A program made the position numbers and the translations under genes. From contig OZ253440.1 in the NCBI GenBank assembly GCA_965261055.1, positions 1,364,001 through 1,428,000 on the forward strand: a DNA stretch of 64,000 nt, read 5' to 3'. Under the pieces are notes generated by a model. It did no database searches. It saw only the letters and a list, made by a program, of their open reading frames with translations, and was not told the DNA's origin. The stretch is from G965261055 sp965261055 [NCBI: Fibrobacteria bacterium]. GTDB lineage: Bacteria; Fibrobacterota; Fibrobacteria; UBA11236. Positions 1 to 8,034 of this stretch are shown one piece after another (within the stretch, counting starts at the first letter, position 1; each line of letters begins with the position of its first letter).

Positions 1-433
1 ATATAGAGCTAAAGATTTTAGACTCATGTTATCTGGACATTTTAAAGGCTCTGGATGACCATGATAAGAATTGGTGTAAAAATCGCCATTGTTTAAATTT
101 GGGCAATATTTTTTTCACACTGCGTTGTATTCACACTGCATCATAGATGTATTCCATAATTCAAAATGACGACCATATTTTTTTTCCAATTTTTTCATTT
201 GGATTTTGCATATTTAAAGCTTCTTTTTACTTTTGAAAATCTGGAAATTCTCGTAAGACTTCGTCTAATATTTTATCTGTGAACAAATATTTAAAGACAA
301 TATTAGGAAAAGGTAATGCTACTGTATATTTTTGATTATACTTTAGACCTATTTGGTCAATTAGAGTATCTTTATTTGGAAAATAAGACAATGTGCTTTT
401 AAATGTAACGAAAAACAATGTAGTATTATTCAT
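1..433 (-). pseudogene. broken 2OG-Fe(II) oxygenase (prolyl hydroxylase-like), cut by the left edge
   Basis: On the minus strand, 433 to 227 encodes a 68-residue open stretch starting MNNTTLFF and containing YTVALPFPNIVFKYLF, which resembles the N-terminal 'PFPhivid.fl' start of 2OG-Fe(II) oxygenases. After the stop, about 95 to 1 in another frame reads SYHGHPEPLKCPDNMSLKSL, the typical C-terminal signature of the same family (iron-binding His, then 'HPEPL.CP...rkSLALYYY'). Only about 44 codons separate the two parts where the family usually has well over 100, and the intervening frames contain stops, so the middle (HxD motif) seems deleted and the gene dead. The reading runs off base 1. The start ATG overlaps the stop of the egtD-like scrap at 450-530 (TGAATG), which suggests it once followed egtD in an operon. 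Assignment rests on motif recall. Confidence 0.6.
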
Positions 434-449
434 TCACTATATTTTTCTT

Positions 450-530
450 TTTCTCTTTTTTTAAACAAAACTAAAGAATAGTATTTTTTAGAGTTGAAGA
501 AAGTTTATTCAATTTTAAGGTTTCTATCAG
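450..530 (-). pseudogene. duplicated 3' end of egtD (remnant)
   Basis: About 75 bases here match the last part of the intact egtD at about 8048-8127 almost base for base. Translated on the minus strand it gives LKIE, a stop, then TFFNSKKYYSLVLFKK, against LKIEQTFFDSKKYYSLVLFK in the real gene: a CAA to TAA change has put a stop in the copy. Beyond the match the copy continues to its own TGA, which overlaps the ATG of the broken 2OG oxygenase. Both copies lie in the same orientation about 7.6 kb apart and flank the Big_2 genes. Confidence 0.85.
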
Positions 531-885
531 GATCGCTTATTTGGTATGAATTTAATCTACATTTCCATTCGGTAGCAATTCCAACTTAAACTTTGTATCA
601 GTTAGGGTAATGTTTGTTTAATATTATATTACACCTTTCTAGTAAATTTACTTAAGTATAGATGATTTAAAACGTATCAGTGGTTTTTGAAAAATAAAAA
701 TAGGTCGTTACAGCAATGTTATAATTGATACAGTTTTAAATATTGTTACGAAAATCATGTAAAGACTATGCAGTTATAGTCTATGCTACTAATGATTAAA
801 GTAATGAGGAATGTAGTTTTTTTATTCTTATTATTTTTATTCTTATTATTCTTGTTGCCAAAGTTATAGAATATTGTTATATTTT
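531..885. other. gene-free AT-rich stretch
   Basis: No convincing reading frame, RNA or hairpin was seen. The right part (about 820-860) is a run of TTATTCTTATTATT-like simple sequence leading into the 8-base tandem repeat. It may contain the promoter of the Big_2 pair that follows, but no good -35/-10 pair could be picked. Confidence 0.5.
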
Positions 886-944
886 CCAGCACTCCAGCAC
901 TCCAGCACTCCAGCACTCCAGCACTCCAGCACTCCAGCACTCCA
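886..944 (+). repeat. 8-bp tandem repeat CCAGCACT, 7 copies
   Basis: Seven perfect head-to-tail copies of CCAGCACT (886-941) followed by a partial copy. The array ends 8 bases before the ATG of the frameshifted Big_2 gene at 953, so it lies in its leader or promoter. It is far more GC-rich than its surroundings. Slipped-strand changes in copy number are possible. Confidence 0.95.
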
Positions 945-952
945 AGACACTT

Positions 953-1514
953 ATGCTTAAATTATTTATATTTATATTTACAACGTTAACCATTTATAAT
1001 TGTGGCGATACAGTCGACCCATCAATTCCAGTAACTAGTGTGAGTGTTCATCCTCCTGAAGTAAGTTTAGTAGCGGGAAATATAGACACAGTAGAAGCGA
1101 CAGTAGAACCATCTGATGCGACAGATAAAACATTGACATGGTCAAGTAGTGATTCATTAATAGCGACAGTTGATAACGGTGTTATCACAGGAGAATCAGT
1201 GGGAGAAGTGAGAATAATAGTGACCTCTACAGTAGATGACTCTAAAGTAGATACAGTAACGCTCACAGTAACACCATCAAGTGTAATTGGTGTGAAGTGT
1301 TGATCATTCTACAGTAGCAATAGCAGTGGGAAATACAGACACATTCGTAGCCGAGGTATTACCAGCTAATGCTTCAGATAAAAGAGTGACATGGTCAAGT
1401 AGTGATCAAGCCATAGCGACAGTATCAGTATCATCTACTGGTATAGTAACAGGAGTATTAGTAGGGACAGTGGACATCATAGTCACAACAACAGATGGTA
1501 ATTTTAAAATTTGA
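953..1514 (+). pseudogene. frameshifted Big_2 (Ig-like) repeat lipoprotein
   Basis: Starts MLKLFIFIFTTLTIYNCGD, a short signal peptide with a cysteine in a weak lipobox, then a full Big_2 domain (about residues 27-110, with LTWSSSD and IATVDNGVITG). The frame stops at 1303, but a second Big_2 domain continues in the next frame from about 1300 to 1514 (VTWSSSDQAIATVSV). Comparison with sister repeats shows one extra A at about 1292-1295 (gtgtgAagtgttgat instead of gtgtgagtgttgat). The end (TTTDGNFKI, stop) also falls short of a normal repeat end. It is a truncated paralogue of the large gene at 1600, with the same kind of N-terminus, and is probably inactive unless the A is a sequencing error or a phase-variable site. 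Confidence 0.8.
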
Positions 1515-1560
1515 TTGAAAATAAACATTTTTGATAGTGGAATTTTCTAAACAACAAAAA

Positions 1561-1587
1561 AATAAACAATAAACAATAAACAATAAA
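1561..1587 (+). repeat. 7-bp tandem repeat AATAAAC, 3 copies plus partial
   Basis: AATAAAC repeated three times, followed by a diverged fourth copy, ending 12 bases before the ATG of the giant Big_2 gene. Like the 8-bp array before 953, it occupies the leader of a Big_2 gene. Confidence 0.85.
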
Positions 1588-1599
1588 AAGAAAATAACT

Positions 1600-4500
1600 A
1601 TGTATAAATTATTTATAATGACAATGACAATGATGATATGGAATTGTGGAGGTACTGTCACTACTTCAACAGCAGTAAGTGTAACGGGTGTGAGTATTGA
1701 TACTTCTGGAATAAGTTTAGAAGTAGGATCGACAGCAACAGTCTTAGCGACAGTAGAACCCGCTAATGCGACAAATAAAACAGTGGCTTGGTTAACAAGT
1801 GATGCTCAAGTAGCGACAGTTGATTCAAACGGTGTTATAACAGCAGAAGGAGAAGGCACAGCGGATATAACCGTAACGACAATCGACGGATTTCACACAG
1901 CGGAAGTAACCGTAACAGTAACAGCTGCACCAATCGGAACAGTAAGTGTAAGTAGTGTGAGTGTTGATAATTCTACAATAAGTATAGTAGATGGATTGAC
2001 CGCCACAATTCTAGCGACAGTAGCACCTGCTAATGCGACAGATAAATCGGTGACATGGTCAAGTTCTTCTACATCAGTAGCGACCGTTGATAACGGTGTG
2101 ATAACAGCAGCAGGAGCTGGAACAGCAACCATCACCGTAACGACAAGCGATGGATCTCACACAGCGGAAGTAACCGTAACAGTAACAGCTGCACCAATCG
2201 GAACAGTAAGTGTAAGTAGTGTGAGTGTTGATAATTCTACAATAAGTATAGTAGATGGATTGACCGCCACAATTCTAGCGACAGTAGCACCTGCTAATGC
2301 GACAGATAAATCGGTGACATGGTCAAGTTCTTCTACATCAGTAGCGACCGTTGATAACGGTGTGATAACAGCAGCAGGAGCTGGAACAGCAACCATCACC
2401 GTAACGACAAGCGATGGATCTCACACAGCGGAAGTAACCGTAACAGTAACAGCTGCACCAATCGGAACAGTAAGTGTAAGTAGTGTGAGTGTTGATAATT
2501 CTACAATAAGTATAGTAGACGGATCGACAGCAACAGTAACTGCGACAGTATTACCAAGTAATGCGACCGACAACTCGGTGACATGGTCAAGTTCTTCTAC
2601 ATCAGTAGCGACCGTTGATAACGGTGTGATAACAGCAGCAGGAGCTGGAACAGCAACCATCACTGTAACGACAACCGACGGACTTTACACAGCAACAGTA
2701 GCAGTAACAGTAACACCGATATTGGTAAGTGGTGTGAGTGTTGATTCTTCTGAAGTAACTTTAGTACATGGATCGGAGGCAACAGTAACGGCGACCGTAT
2801 TACCAACTAATGCGACAAATAAAACAGTGACATGGTTAAGTTCTCTTACATCAGTAGCGACAGTTAATTCAAACGGTGTTATAACAGCAGAAGGAGCTGG
2901 CACAGCAACAATCACAGTCACGACAGAAGATCAAGAGCAAACAGCGACAGTATCTGTGACAGTAATACCGATATTGGTAAATAATGTGATCGTTAGTGCT
3001 ACAGTAGGTATAGTAAACGGATTGACAAAAACAGTAACGGTGACAGTAGTACCAGATAATGCTGCCAACAAAGGATTGATGTGGTTAACAAGTGCTGATG
3101 CAATAGCGACCGTGGATCAAAATGGTGTAATAACAGCATTAGGAGTGGGCACAGCGAACATCACCGTAACGACAATTGACGGATCTAATATAACAAAGAC
3201 AATAGCCGTAACAGTCACAGCATCAGCAGTAAGTGTAACGGGTGTGACTGTTGGAAGTGCTACAGTAAGTATAGTAAACGGATCGACAGCAACAGTAACG
3301 GCGATAGTATCACCAGGTGAAGCGACAGATAACTCAGTGACATGGTTAAGTAGTGATGATCAAATAGCGACTGTGAATCCAAGTGGTGTGATAACAGCAG
3401 TAGGAGTGGGCACAGCGGACATCACCGTAACGACAACCGACGGATCTCACACAGCGACAGTATCTGTGACAGTAACACCGATATTGGTAAGTAGTGTTAG
3501 TGTTGGCAGTGCTACAATAAGTATAGTAGACGAATCGACAGCAACAGTAACGGCAACAGTATTACCAGCTAATGCTGCAAATAAAGTATTGACATGGTCA
3601 AGTAGTGATAATCAAATAGCGACTGTGAATCCAAGTGGTGTGATAACAGCAGTAGGAGTGGGAACAGCAACCATCACCGTAACGACAACCGACGGATCTC
3701 ACACAGCGACAGTATCTGTGACAGTAACACCGATATTGGTAAGTAGTGTTAGTGTTGGCAGTGCTACAATAAGTATAGTAGACGAATCGACAGCAACAGT
3801 AACGGCAACAGTATTACCAGCTAATGCTGCAAATAAAGTATTGACATGGTCAAGTAGTGATAATCAAATAGCGACTGTGAATCCAAGTGGTGTGATAACA
3901 GCAGTAGGAGTGGGAACAGCAACCATCACCGTAACGACAACCGACGGATCTCACACAGCGACAGTATCTGTGACAGTAACACCGATATTGGTAAGTAGTG
4001 TTAGTGTTGGCAGTGCTACAATAAGTATAGTAGACGAATCGACAGCAACAGTAACGGCAACAGTATTACCAGCTAATGCTACAAATAAAGTATTGACATG
4101 GTCAAGTAGTGATGATCAAATAGCGACTGTGAATCCAAGTGGTGTGATAACAGCAGTAGGAGTGGGAACAGCAACCATCACCGTAACGACAACCGACGGA
4201 TCTCACACAGCAACAGTAACCGTAACAGTAACACCGATATTGGTAAGTAGTGTGACTGTTAGTAGTGCTACAGTAGGTATAGTAAGCGGATCGACAGCAA
4301 CAGTAACGGCAACAGTATTACCAGCTAATGCTGCAAATAAAGTATTGACATGGTCAAGTAGTGATGATCAAATAGCGACTGTGAATCCAAGTGGTGTGAT
4401 AACAGCAGTAGGAGTAGGCACAGCAACTATCACTGTAACGACACAAGATGCATCTACTATAACAAAAACAATAGTCGTAACAGTCACAGCATCAGCAGTA

Positions 4501-7335
4501 AGTGTAACGGGTGTGAGTGTTGGTAGTGCTATAGTAAATTTAGAAGTAGGATCGAGAGAAACAGTAGTAGCGACAGTAGTACCAGCGACTGCGACAGATA
4601 AAACAGTCACTTGGACAAGTAGTGATGATCAAATAGCGACCGTGGATCCAAGTGGTGTGATAACAGCAGCAGGAGTAGGAACAGCGACCATCACAGTAAC
4701 GGCAGATGGAGGGCACACAGCAACAGTAGATGTAACAGTCACAGCATCAGCAGTAAGTGTAACGGGTGTGAGTGTTGGTAGTGCTATAGTAAATTTAGAA
4801 GTAGGATCGAGAGAAACAGTAGTAGCGACAGTAGTACCAGCGACTGCGACAGATAAAACAGTCACTTGGACAAGTGGTGATAATACAATAGCAACAGTTG
4901 ATTTAAATGGTGAAATAATAGCCGTAGGAGTGGGAAGAGCATACATCACGGTAACAAGTGGAGGGCAAACAGCACAAATACTCGTAATAGTAACAGCAGT
5001 AACTCCAACTAGTGTGAGTGTTGATAATTCTATAAGTATAATAGTGGGAATGTCAGAAACAGTAATGGCGACGGTATTACCAAATAATGTGGCAAACAAG
5101 ACTGTGACATGGTCAAGTTCTGATGAAGCCATAGCGACAGTTGATTCAAACGGTGTTATCACAGCATTAAAAATCGGAACAGCGACCATCACAGTAATGA
5201 CAGAAGACAGATGTCTACTGCTAGCAATTGGATGTAAAGCGACAATAGCTGTGACAGTAACAAGACCAGTAGTCAATGTGATTGGTGTGAGTATTGTTGG
5301 TAGTTCTACAATAGCTCTAGTAGACGGAACGATAGTACCCGTTGTAGCGACAGTATTACCAGTTGATGCGACAAACCCAGCATTGACATGGTCAAGTAGT
5401 GATAATGCAATAGCGACGGTATTCAAGGGTATTATTACAGGAGTATCAGTGGGAACAGCAACTCTCACCGTAACAACAGCAGACGGAGGGCAAACAGCTA
5501 CAGTAGCTGTGATAGTAACAGCTACACTAGTAAATCCAATGAGTATTAGTATTTCTGATAATACACTAAATCTAGCAGTGAGAGAAACATCACTAGTAGA
5601 AGTGATATTCTTACCAGCTGATGTGACAAGCTCAAGGAAGACATTATCATGGTCAAGTAGTGATGATGCAATAGCGACAGTGGATCAAAATGGTGTGATA
5701 ACAGCAATAGCAGTGGGAACAGCGAACATCATGGTAACGGACGGCTTTGCCACAGCGACAGTAGCAGTAACAGTAATACCGATATTGGTAAGTAGTGTTA
5801 GTGTTGGTAGTTCTACAGTAGGTATAGTAAACGGATCGACAGCAACAGTAACGGCGACGGTATTACCAACTGATGCGGCAAACAAAGGATTGACATGGTC
5901 AAGTAGTGATGATCAAATAGCGACTGTGAATCCAAGTGGTGTGATAACAGCAATAGCAGTGGGAACAGCGAACATTATAGTTACAACAACAGAGGGAGGA
6001 CATACAGCGACAGTAGCCGTAACAATCACAGCATCAGCAGTTAGTGTAAGCAGTGTGAGTGTTGGTAGCAATACAGTCAATTTAGCAGTGAGAGAGACAT
6101 CACTCGTTGTGGCGACAGTATTACCAATTGAAGCGACAAACCAAGCATTGATATGGTCAAGTAGTGATAATGCAAAAGCGACAGTTGATGTAAACGGTGT
6201 CATAACAGGAGTAGCAGTAGGAACAGTGACAATTACAGCAACAACAAGCGGAGGGCAAACAGCTACAGTAGCTGTCACAGTAATACCAGTAAGAGTAACT
6301 AGTGTGAGTGTTGGTAGTACTACAAGAAATTTAAGAAAGGGAGAGGTGCAAAGCGGTGATGCGACAGTATTACCATCTGATGCGGCAAACAAAGAATTGA
6401 TATGGTCAAGTAGTGATAATGCAATAGCGACAGTATCACTTACAGGTCTAATAAGAGGAGTGACAGCTGGAACAGCAACCATCACAGTAAGGACAGCAGA
6501 CCAAGGATACACAGCGACAATAAGTGTAATAGTAACAGCAGTAAGTGTAACGGGTGTGAGTGTTGATAATTCTATGGTAAGTGTAGTAGTGGGAACAACA
6601 AACACAGTTGAAGCAACAGTATTACCATCTGATGCGACTAACAAAGCATTGACATGGTCAAGTAGTGATAATGCAAAAGCGACAGTTGATGCAAACGGTG
6701 TTATAACAGGCATATCAGCAGGCACCGCAAATATCATCGTCACAACAGTAAATGGAAAACACACAGCGACAGTAGCTGTAACAGTAACAGCAACAGCAGT
6801 AAGTGTAAGTAGTGTGAATGTTTCTACTTCTACAGTAAGTCTATCCGTGGGCGAAACATCACCACCAGTCGTAGTGACGGTATTACCAATTGAAGCGACC
6901 AACAAAGCAGTGACATGGTCAAGTAGTGATAATGCAAAAGCGACAGTTGATGCAAACGGTGTCATAACAGGAGTAGCAGTAGGAATGGCGGACATCACAG
7001 TTACAACAGTAAATGGAAGACACACAGCGGAAGTAGCTGTAACAGTAGAAATAGCAGGAATAGTGCTTACTACCGCTGTGATTGTTAATATAAATACAAT
7101 AAGTCTAGCAGTGGGAGGTTTCTCATTTAATGCCATAGCGACAGTATACCCAGTAGGAGCGGCAGACCGAACAGTAACATGGTCAAGTTCTGATCCATTG
7201 GTAGTGTCGGTAATAACACCTACGACTGCTGCTGGTAGTGGTCTTGCAATAAAAGGGCTTAAAGCAGGAACAGCGACAATTACAGCAACAACAAGCGGAG
7301 GGCAAACAGCGGAAATAGCTGTAACAGTCCAGTAA
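1600..7335 (+). CDS. giant Big_2 (bacterial Ig-like) repeat surface protein
   Basis: A 1911-residue protein beginning MYKLFIMTMTMMIWNCGGTV, a short signal with a cysteine that could be a lipid-attachment site (the -1 residue, Asn, is unusual). The rest is about 22 Big_2 domains of 80-88 residues, each with a 'VSVGS.tv.i..G.t.tvtATVLPanAtnk.vTWSSSd..iATVd.nGvITa.gvGtatITVTT' pattern. No enzyme domain, no C-terminal anchor and no type IX sorting domain were seen; it ends AEIAVTVQ. Big_2 arrays occur in secreted adhesins and stalk-like surface proteins, so a structural or adhesive role is inferred. Several units are identical in DNA, showing recent expansion. Base composition is visibly more GC-rich than neighbouring genes and the codon pattern (ACA GTA rich) is strongly biased. 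Long open frames on the opposite strand are by-products of that bias. Confidence 0.9.
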   Translation: MYKLFIMTMTMMIWNCGGTVTTSTAVSVTGVSIDTSGISLEVGSTATVLATVEPANATNKTVAWLTSDAQVATVDSNGVITAEGEGTADITVTTIDGFHTAEVTVTVTAAPIGTVSVSSVSVDNSTISIVDGLTATILATVAPANATDKSVTWSSSSTSVATVDNGVITAAGAGTATITVTTSDGSHTAEVTVTVTAAPIGTVSVSSVSVDNSTISIVDGLTATILATVAPANATDKSVTWSSSSTSVATVDNGVITAAGAGTATITVTTSDGSHTAEVTVTVTAAPIGTVSVSSVSVDNSTISIVDGSTATVTATVLPSNATDNSVTWSSSSTSVATVDNGVITAAGAGTATITVTTTDGLYTATVAVTVTPILVSGVSVDSSEVTLVHGSEATVTATVLPTNATNKTVTWLSSLTSVATVNSNGVITAEGAGTATITVTTEDQEQTATVSVTVIPILVNNVIVSATVGIVNGLTKTVTVTVVPDNAANKGLMWLTSADAIATVDQNGVITALGVGTANITVTTIDGSNITKTIAVTVTASAVSVTGVTVGSATVSIVNGSTATVTAIVSPGEATDNSVTWLSSDDQIATVNPSGVITAVGVGTADITVTTTDGSHTATVSVTVTPILVSSVSVGSATISIVDESTATVTATVLPANAANKVLTWSSSDNQIATVNPSGVITAVGVGTATITVTTTDGSHTATVSVTVTPILVSSVSVGSATISIVDESTATVTATVLPANAANKVLTWSSSDNQIATVNPSGVITAVGVGTATITVTTTDGSHTATVSVTVTPILVSSVSVGSATISIVDESTATVTATVLPANATNKVLTWSSSDDQIATVNPSGVITAVGVGTATITVTTTDGSHTATVTVTVTPILVSSVTVSSATVGIVSGSTATVTATVLPANAANKVLTWSSSDDQIATVNPSGVITAVGVGTATITVTTQDASTITKTIVVTVTASAVSVTGVSVGSAIVNLEVGSRETVVATVVPATATDKTVTWTSSDDQIATVDPSGVITAAGVGTATITVTADGGHTATVDVTVTASAVSVTGVSVGSAIVNLEVGSRETVVATVVPATATDKTVTWTSGDNTIATVDLNGEIIAVGVGRAYITVTSGGQTAQILVIVTAVTPTSVSVDNSISIIVGMSETVMATVLPNNVANKTVTWSSSDEAIATVDSNGVITALKIGTATITVMTEDRCLLLAIGCKATIAVTVTRPVVNVIGVSIVGSSTIALVDGTIVPVVATVLPVDATNPALTWSSSDNAIATVFKGIITGVSVGTATLTVTTADGGQTATVAVIVTATLVNPMSISISDNTLNLAVRETSLVEVIFLPADVTSSRKTLSWSSSDDAIATVDQNGVITAIAVGTANIMVTDGFATATVAVTVIPILVSSVSVGSSTVGIVNGSTATVTATVLPTDAANKGLTWSSSDDQIATVNPSGVITAIAVGTANIIVTTTEGGHTATVAVTITASAVSVSSVSVGSNTVNLAVRETSLVVATVLPIEATNQALIWSSSDNAKATVDVNGVITGVAVGTVTITATTSGGQTATVAVTVIPVRVTSVSVGSTTRNLRKGEVQSGDATVLPSDAANKELIWSSSDNAIATVSLTGLIRGVTAGTATITVRTADQGYTATISVIVTAVSVTGVSVDNSMVSVVVGTTNTVEATVLPSDATNKALTWSSSDNAKATVDANGVITGISAGTANIIVTTVNGKHTATVAVTVTATAVSVSSVNVSTSTVSLSVGETSPPVVVTVLPIEATNKAVTWSSSDNAKATVDANGVITGVAVGMADITVTTVNGRHTAEVAVTVEIAGIVLTTAVIVNINTISLAVGGFSFNAIATVYPVGAADRTVTWSSSDPLVVSVITPTTAAGSGLAIKGLKAGTATITATTSGGQTAEIAVTVQ
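1942..2469 (+). repeat. two apparently identical 264-bp direct repeats (Big_2 units 2 and 3)
   Basis: Copies begin at 1942 and 2206; by reading they are identical throughout. A third copy starting at 2470 is identical at first, then diverges after about 50 bases. Each encodes one 88-residue Big_2 unit. The period is a multiple of three, so unequal exchange keeps the frame. Confidence 0.9.
3479..4234 (+). repeat. three near-identical 252-bp direct repeats (Big_2 units 8-10)
   Basis: Copies start at 3479, 3731 and 3983 with a period of exactly 252 bases (84 residues). Units 8 and 9 look identical, unit 10 differs by a few bases. They are a separate recent expansion from the 264-bp pair upstream. 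Confidence 0.9.
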
Positions 7336-7392
7336 GTTTTAGCGGTGCAATCACCGCAGTGAGAAGGAACACCCGCTATAAAACCATTGATT

Positions 7393-7611
7393 CTAAAAAA
7401 TTTCTACACTGTATTTTAAGAGTTCTTTATTGATTTTTTTGGAATCTGGTGTGACCTGATTGAACAATTTCCAAAATTTTGAACCGTGACTTTTACCTGT
7501 GTGTGTACTAATTCATGAACGATGACATGGTCAATTAAAAAACCAATTGTCAAAGGAACAACGGCCCCATTTCCCTTTAGATTTTTGAATGGTCATGGCA
7601 GATGAAGTACG
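7393..7611 (-). pseudogene. DUF45 / YgjP-like (M48-type) metallopeptidase remnant
   Basis: Reading the minus strand from about 7611 gives, across at least two frameshifts, SKGKWGRCSFDN, then IGFLIDHVIVHELVHT, then KSHGSKFWKLFNQVTPDSKK and a stop at 7393. These match the DUF45/YgjP order: 'kWGsCs', 'ldYvvvHELaH' (zinc-binding HExxH), 'HS..FW' with the third histidine, and the closing Pd.k..r..L helix. The three blocks are collinear but in different frames, so this is a decayed gene lacking its N-terminal half. It points the same way as egtD/egtB. Confidence 0.75.
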
Positions 7612-7629
7612 GTTTTTAAATGGTTTTAT

Positions 7630-7722
7630 TTAAATGTTGAAAACGAAACTGTGACAATATTTGCGACGCTATCACCAGCCACTGCGACCAACCAAGCAGT
7701 TTGCGTAGTGCCGATTTCAATT
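7630..7722 (+). pseudogene. stranded Big_2 repeat fragment
   Basis: The plus strand reads LNVENETVTIFATLSPATAT then NQAV, the first third of a Big_2 unit (compare 'EVGSRETVVATVVPATATDK' in units 12-13), after which the similarity fades. It lies about 300 bp past the stop of the giant gene, separated from it by the inverted DUF45 wreck, so it is probably a piece split off by rearrangement. Confidence 0.65.
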
Positions 7723-7965
7723 GTAGACTATCCCCTTTCTGTTGGTCATAAACAAAACCAAAGTTTGAAACGGTAGCATTCACCTGTAGGCTGGTACTCG
7801 TTTTAATATTGAATCCTTTTCGGTAACTTTTACACTAGTACAATGTACGCAAGTTATTTTACCCTTCCATCTTAGATTTTCTAGGAACTCAATACATTTT
7901 GCTTCTGTATCAAATACTTTTAAAAATTCAAAATATTGTTCTTTTTTCTGGTTTTGTGTTGTATT
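7700..7965 (-). mobile_element. IS1595-family transposase remnant (N-terminal zinc-ribbon part)
   Basis: Minus strand from 7965: FEFLKVFDTEAKCIEFLENL then RWKGKITCVHC, which fits the N-terminal zinc-ribbon domain of IS1595-type transposases ('F.dee.CieyL..lRWp.g..CPhCgs'). The frame stops at 7780-7782; one frame over, VNATVSNFGF resembles the following 'F.vTvgTiF' segment. The second zinc knuckle and all catalytic parts are missing. No terminal inverted repeats or target duplication were identified, so the element limits are unknown. Confidence 0.55.
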
Positions 7966-8034
7966 TATGCTAATTATAGTATTATTTTGAGAACTTATCT
8001 ATATAAGGCTATATTTTAGGATCTACTTGGTCAA

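Noticed and set aside
755-940. 61-residue minus-strand frame through the 8-bp repeat (MLECWSAGVLECWS...)
   Set aside because: It is only a translation of the tandem repeat and the neighbouring AT-rich simple sequence.
886-944. CRISPR-like array
   Set aside because: The unit is 8 bases with no spacers; a simple tandem repeat.
4629-7136. Long antisense open frames (279 and 407 residues) opposite the giant Big_2 gene, and a ladder of 80-residue ones
   Set aside because: They mirror the repeat period and arise from the strongly biased codon use of the sense gene; no start signals or protein-like features.
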